Shown piece after piece: positions 63,295 through 64,000 of a stretch of DNA of 64,000 nt. Location: the NCBI RefSeq assembly GCF_030814695.1, contig NZ_JAUSVL010000001.1, positions 1,648,227-1,712,226 of the forward strand, in the 5' to 3' direction. The notes beneath the pieces were generated by a model. That model saw nothing but the letters and a program-made list of their open reading frames with translations, did no database searches and was not told the origin of the DNA. The DNA comes from Oligosphaera ethanolica. GTDB lineage: Bacteria; Verrucomicrobiota; Lentisphaeria; Oligosphaerales; Oligosphaeraceae. The stretch's first letter is position 1. Each line of letters opens with the position of its first letter. Both the position numbers and the translations under genes were made by a program.

Positions 63295-64000
63295 TTATTG
63301 AGCGACGCTGGCGACGGCATCAGCATCGGCGGCCGAATCGTCGTCGCAGCGCTCGTTCCTCATGCGCTTTTTTAATGCCGTGCCGTGGCGTTCAGCCCAG
63401 GCTTTATACTGCGGATGCATATAGAGCTTGCCGGCGCGTTGTTCGTCGTCGCCCATGGCGTCAATCATGCTCATGGCCGCGTAGCTGCTGGGCAGGGCGA
63501 GAGCGATGCGGTAGAAGCCATCCAGCAACGCCGCACGCTCTTTCTCGTCCTTCCCGCGCCAGAGATGATAGACCATGGCGGAACACAGCGCGTAGATGCG
63601 GTCGGCCTTGACCGGAATCTGCACCTTGGCCTTGGGGTTCAGCATCATCGCCAGCGTGTCCTCCATACTGTCGTTGACTTCAACGAACGCCAGGAATTCC
63701 ACCCCGACACGATTGCCGACCAGGCCAAAGACGGCGCTGCCGAGCTGCCGCAGATTGCCCGTACCGATGATGCTCAGCATCGAGCTGACCCGCTCCCACG
63801 AACGCGGCGACGGCCAGCCCCGCTCGAGATTCTCATCCTTCTGCGCAAACAGCAGCTCCGGCCGGTAGCGCAAAAAGCCGATGACGGCCGGGTGCACATC
63901 GTGTGCAATCGCCCACTTCGCCCAGCATTCCATGTCACTCTGCAACTCGACGTGCAGGAAGCGGTTGGCCAACGCGCTGGACATGGTGGTCGACACCGCG
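63295..64000 (-). CDS. MoxR-like AAA+ ATPase, C-terminal part (runs out of the window)
   Basis: The frame is open to the window edge; the GTG near 63996 is internal. The visible ~235 residues include SSALANRFLHVELQSDMECW, the sensor/arginine-finger region where MoxR-type ATPases read ...ANRF. DVHPAVIGFLRYRPELLF of the lid domain and a MoxR-like helical C-terminus (PSPRSWERVSSML, about 63-75) follow. It probably acts with the downstream VWA/metallopeptidase protein. Walker motifs lie outside the window. The tail is acidic low-complexity sequence. Confidence 0.82.
   Translation of the reverse strand, partial: AVSTTMSSALANRFLHVELQSDMECWAKWAIAHDVHPAVIGFLRYRPELLFAQKDENLERGWPSPRSWERVSSMLSIIGTGNLRQLGSAVFGLVGNRVGVEFLAFVEVNDSMEDTLAMMLNPKAKVQIPVKADRIYALCSAMVYHLWRGKDEKERAALLDGFYRIALALPSSYAAMSMIDAMGDDEQRAGKLYMHPQYKAWAERHGTALKKRMRNERCDDDSAADADAVASVAQ

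Overview
This 64 kb window looks like a chromosome segment of a GC-rich member of the Lentisphaerota (Victivallales/Oligosphaera-like), or less likely a planctomycete or verrucomicrobial relative. This placement is an inference. It rests on three unrelated prepilin-like 'H-X9-DG' proteins with an [17 protein letters not shown]-terminus, on many secreted glycoside hydrolases and DegT/Gfo-Idh-MocA enzymes, on LolCD/GmhB (a Gram-negative envelope), and on very repeat-rich intergenic DNA. Coding density is moderate, and most non-coding stretches over 300 bp are packed with palindromic or tandem repeats.

Layout. 1-6.3 kb: end of a metallophosphoesterase gene, rhamnulokinase, then overlapping mnmG and mutL. 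6.3-9.7 kb: repeats, lolD and a LolC/E permease, and a prepilin-like gene. 10.06-11.90 kb: a complete IS1634-like element inserted in a repeat. 12.5-15.0 kb: a large secreted protein, followed by tRNA-Arg(CCG) with its terminator. 16.0-19.65 kb: a tightly overlapping envelope-glycan operon (gmhB, GT4 glycosyltransferase, GT-C membrane protein). 20.0-22.6 kb: a secreted clan GH-A hydrolase behind a LacI-type operator. 23.1-25.9 kb: a tandemly duplicated 595-bp repeat, its second copy interrupted by an IS110-family element whose 5' non-coding end folds into a two-loop bridge-RNA-like structure. 26.0-33.1 kb: a five-gene metabolic operon (two amidohydrolases, two DegT aminotransferases, an M55 peptidase), interrupted by an ISKra4-like element that replaced the last two codons of the first aminotransferase gene. 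33.1-40.1 kb: an apiosidase-like GH, a prepilin-like gene, a Gfo/Idh/MocA plus DegT pair, and a GH5. 41.1-57.4 kb: FG-GAP protein, prepilin-like gene, Phd/PIN toxin-antitoxin pair, a 20-residue-repeat protein, an oxidoreductase, a giant CBM9/GH-like protein, pseudogenes, and another clan-A GH. 57.8-59.3 kb: a REP-associated-type transposase (RAYT) with an extra C-terminal domain, and a UPF0158 protein. 59.7-64 kb: a minus-strand group with a MoxR ATPase (partial), a VWA/metallopeptidase-like protein, and a large uncharacterised protein.

Main themes. (1) Polysaccharide use: at least five secreted hydrolases or carbohydrate-binding proteins, with rhamnulokinase and several sugar-type oxidoreductases and aminotransferases. 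(2) Mobile-element activity directed at repeats: two of the three IS elements sit inside dispersed repeats, and the empty target sequence can be read in neighbouring copies. (3) Gene duplication with reciprocal loss: the pair [giant GH-like gene + FG-GAP gene] was once present twice, and each locus has now kept a different member. The most striking single object is the putative bridge RNA at about 24.22-24.40 kb.
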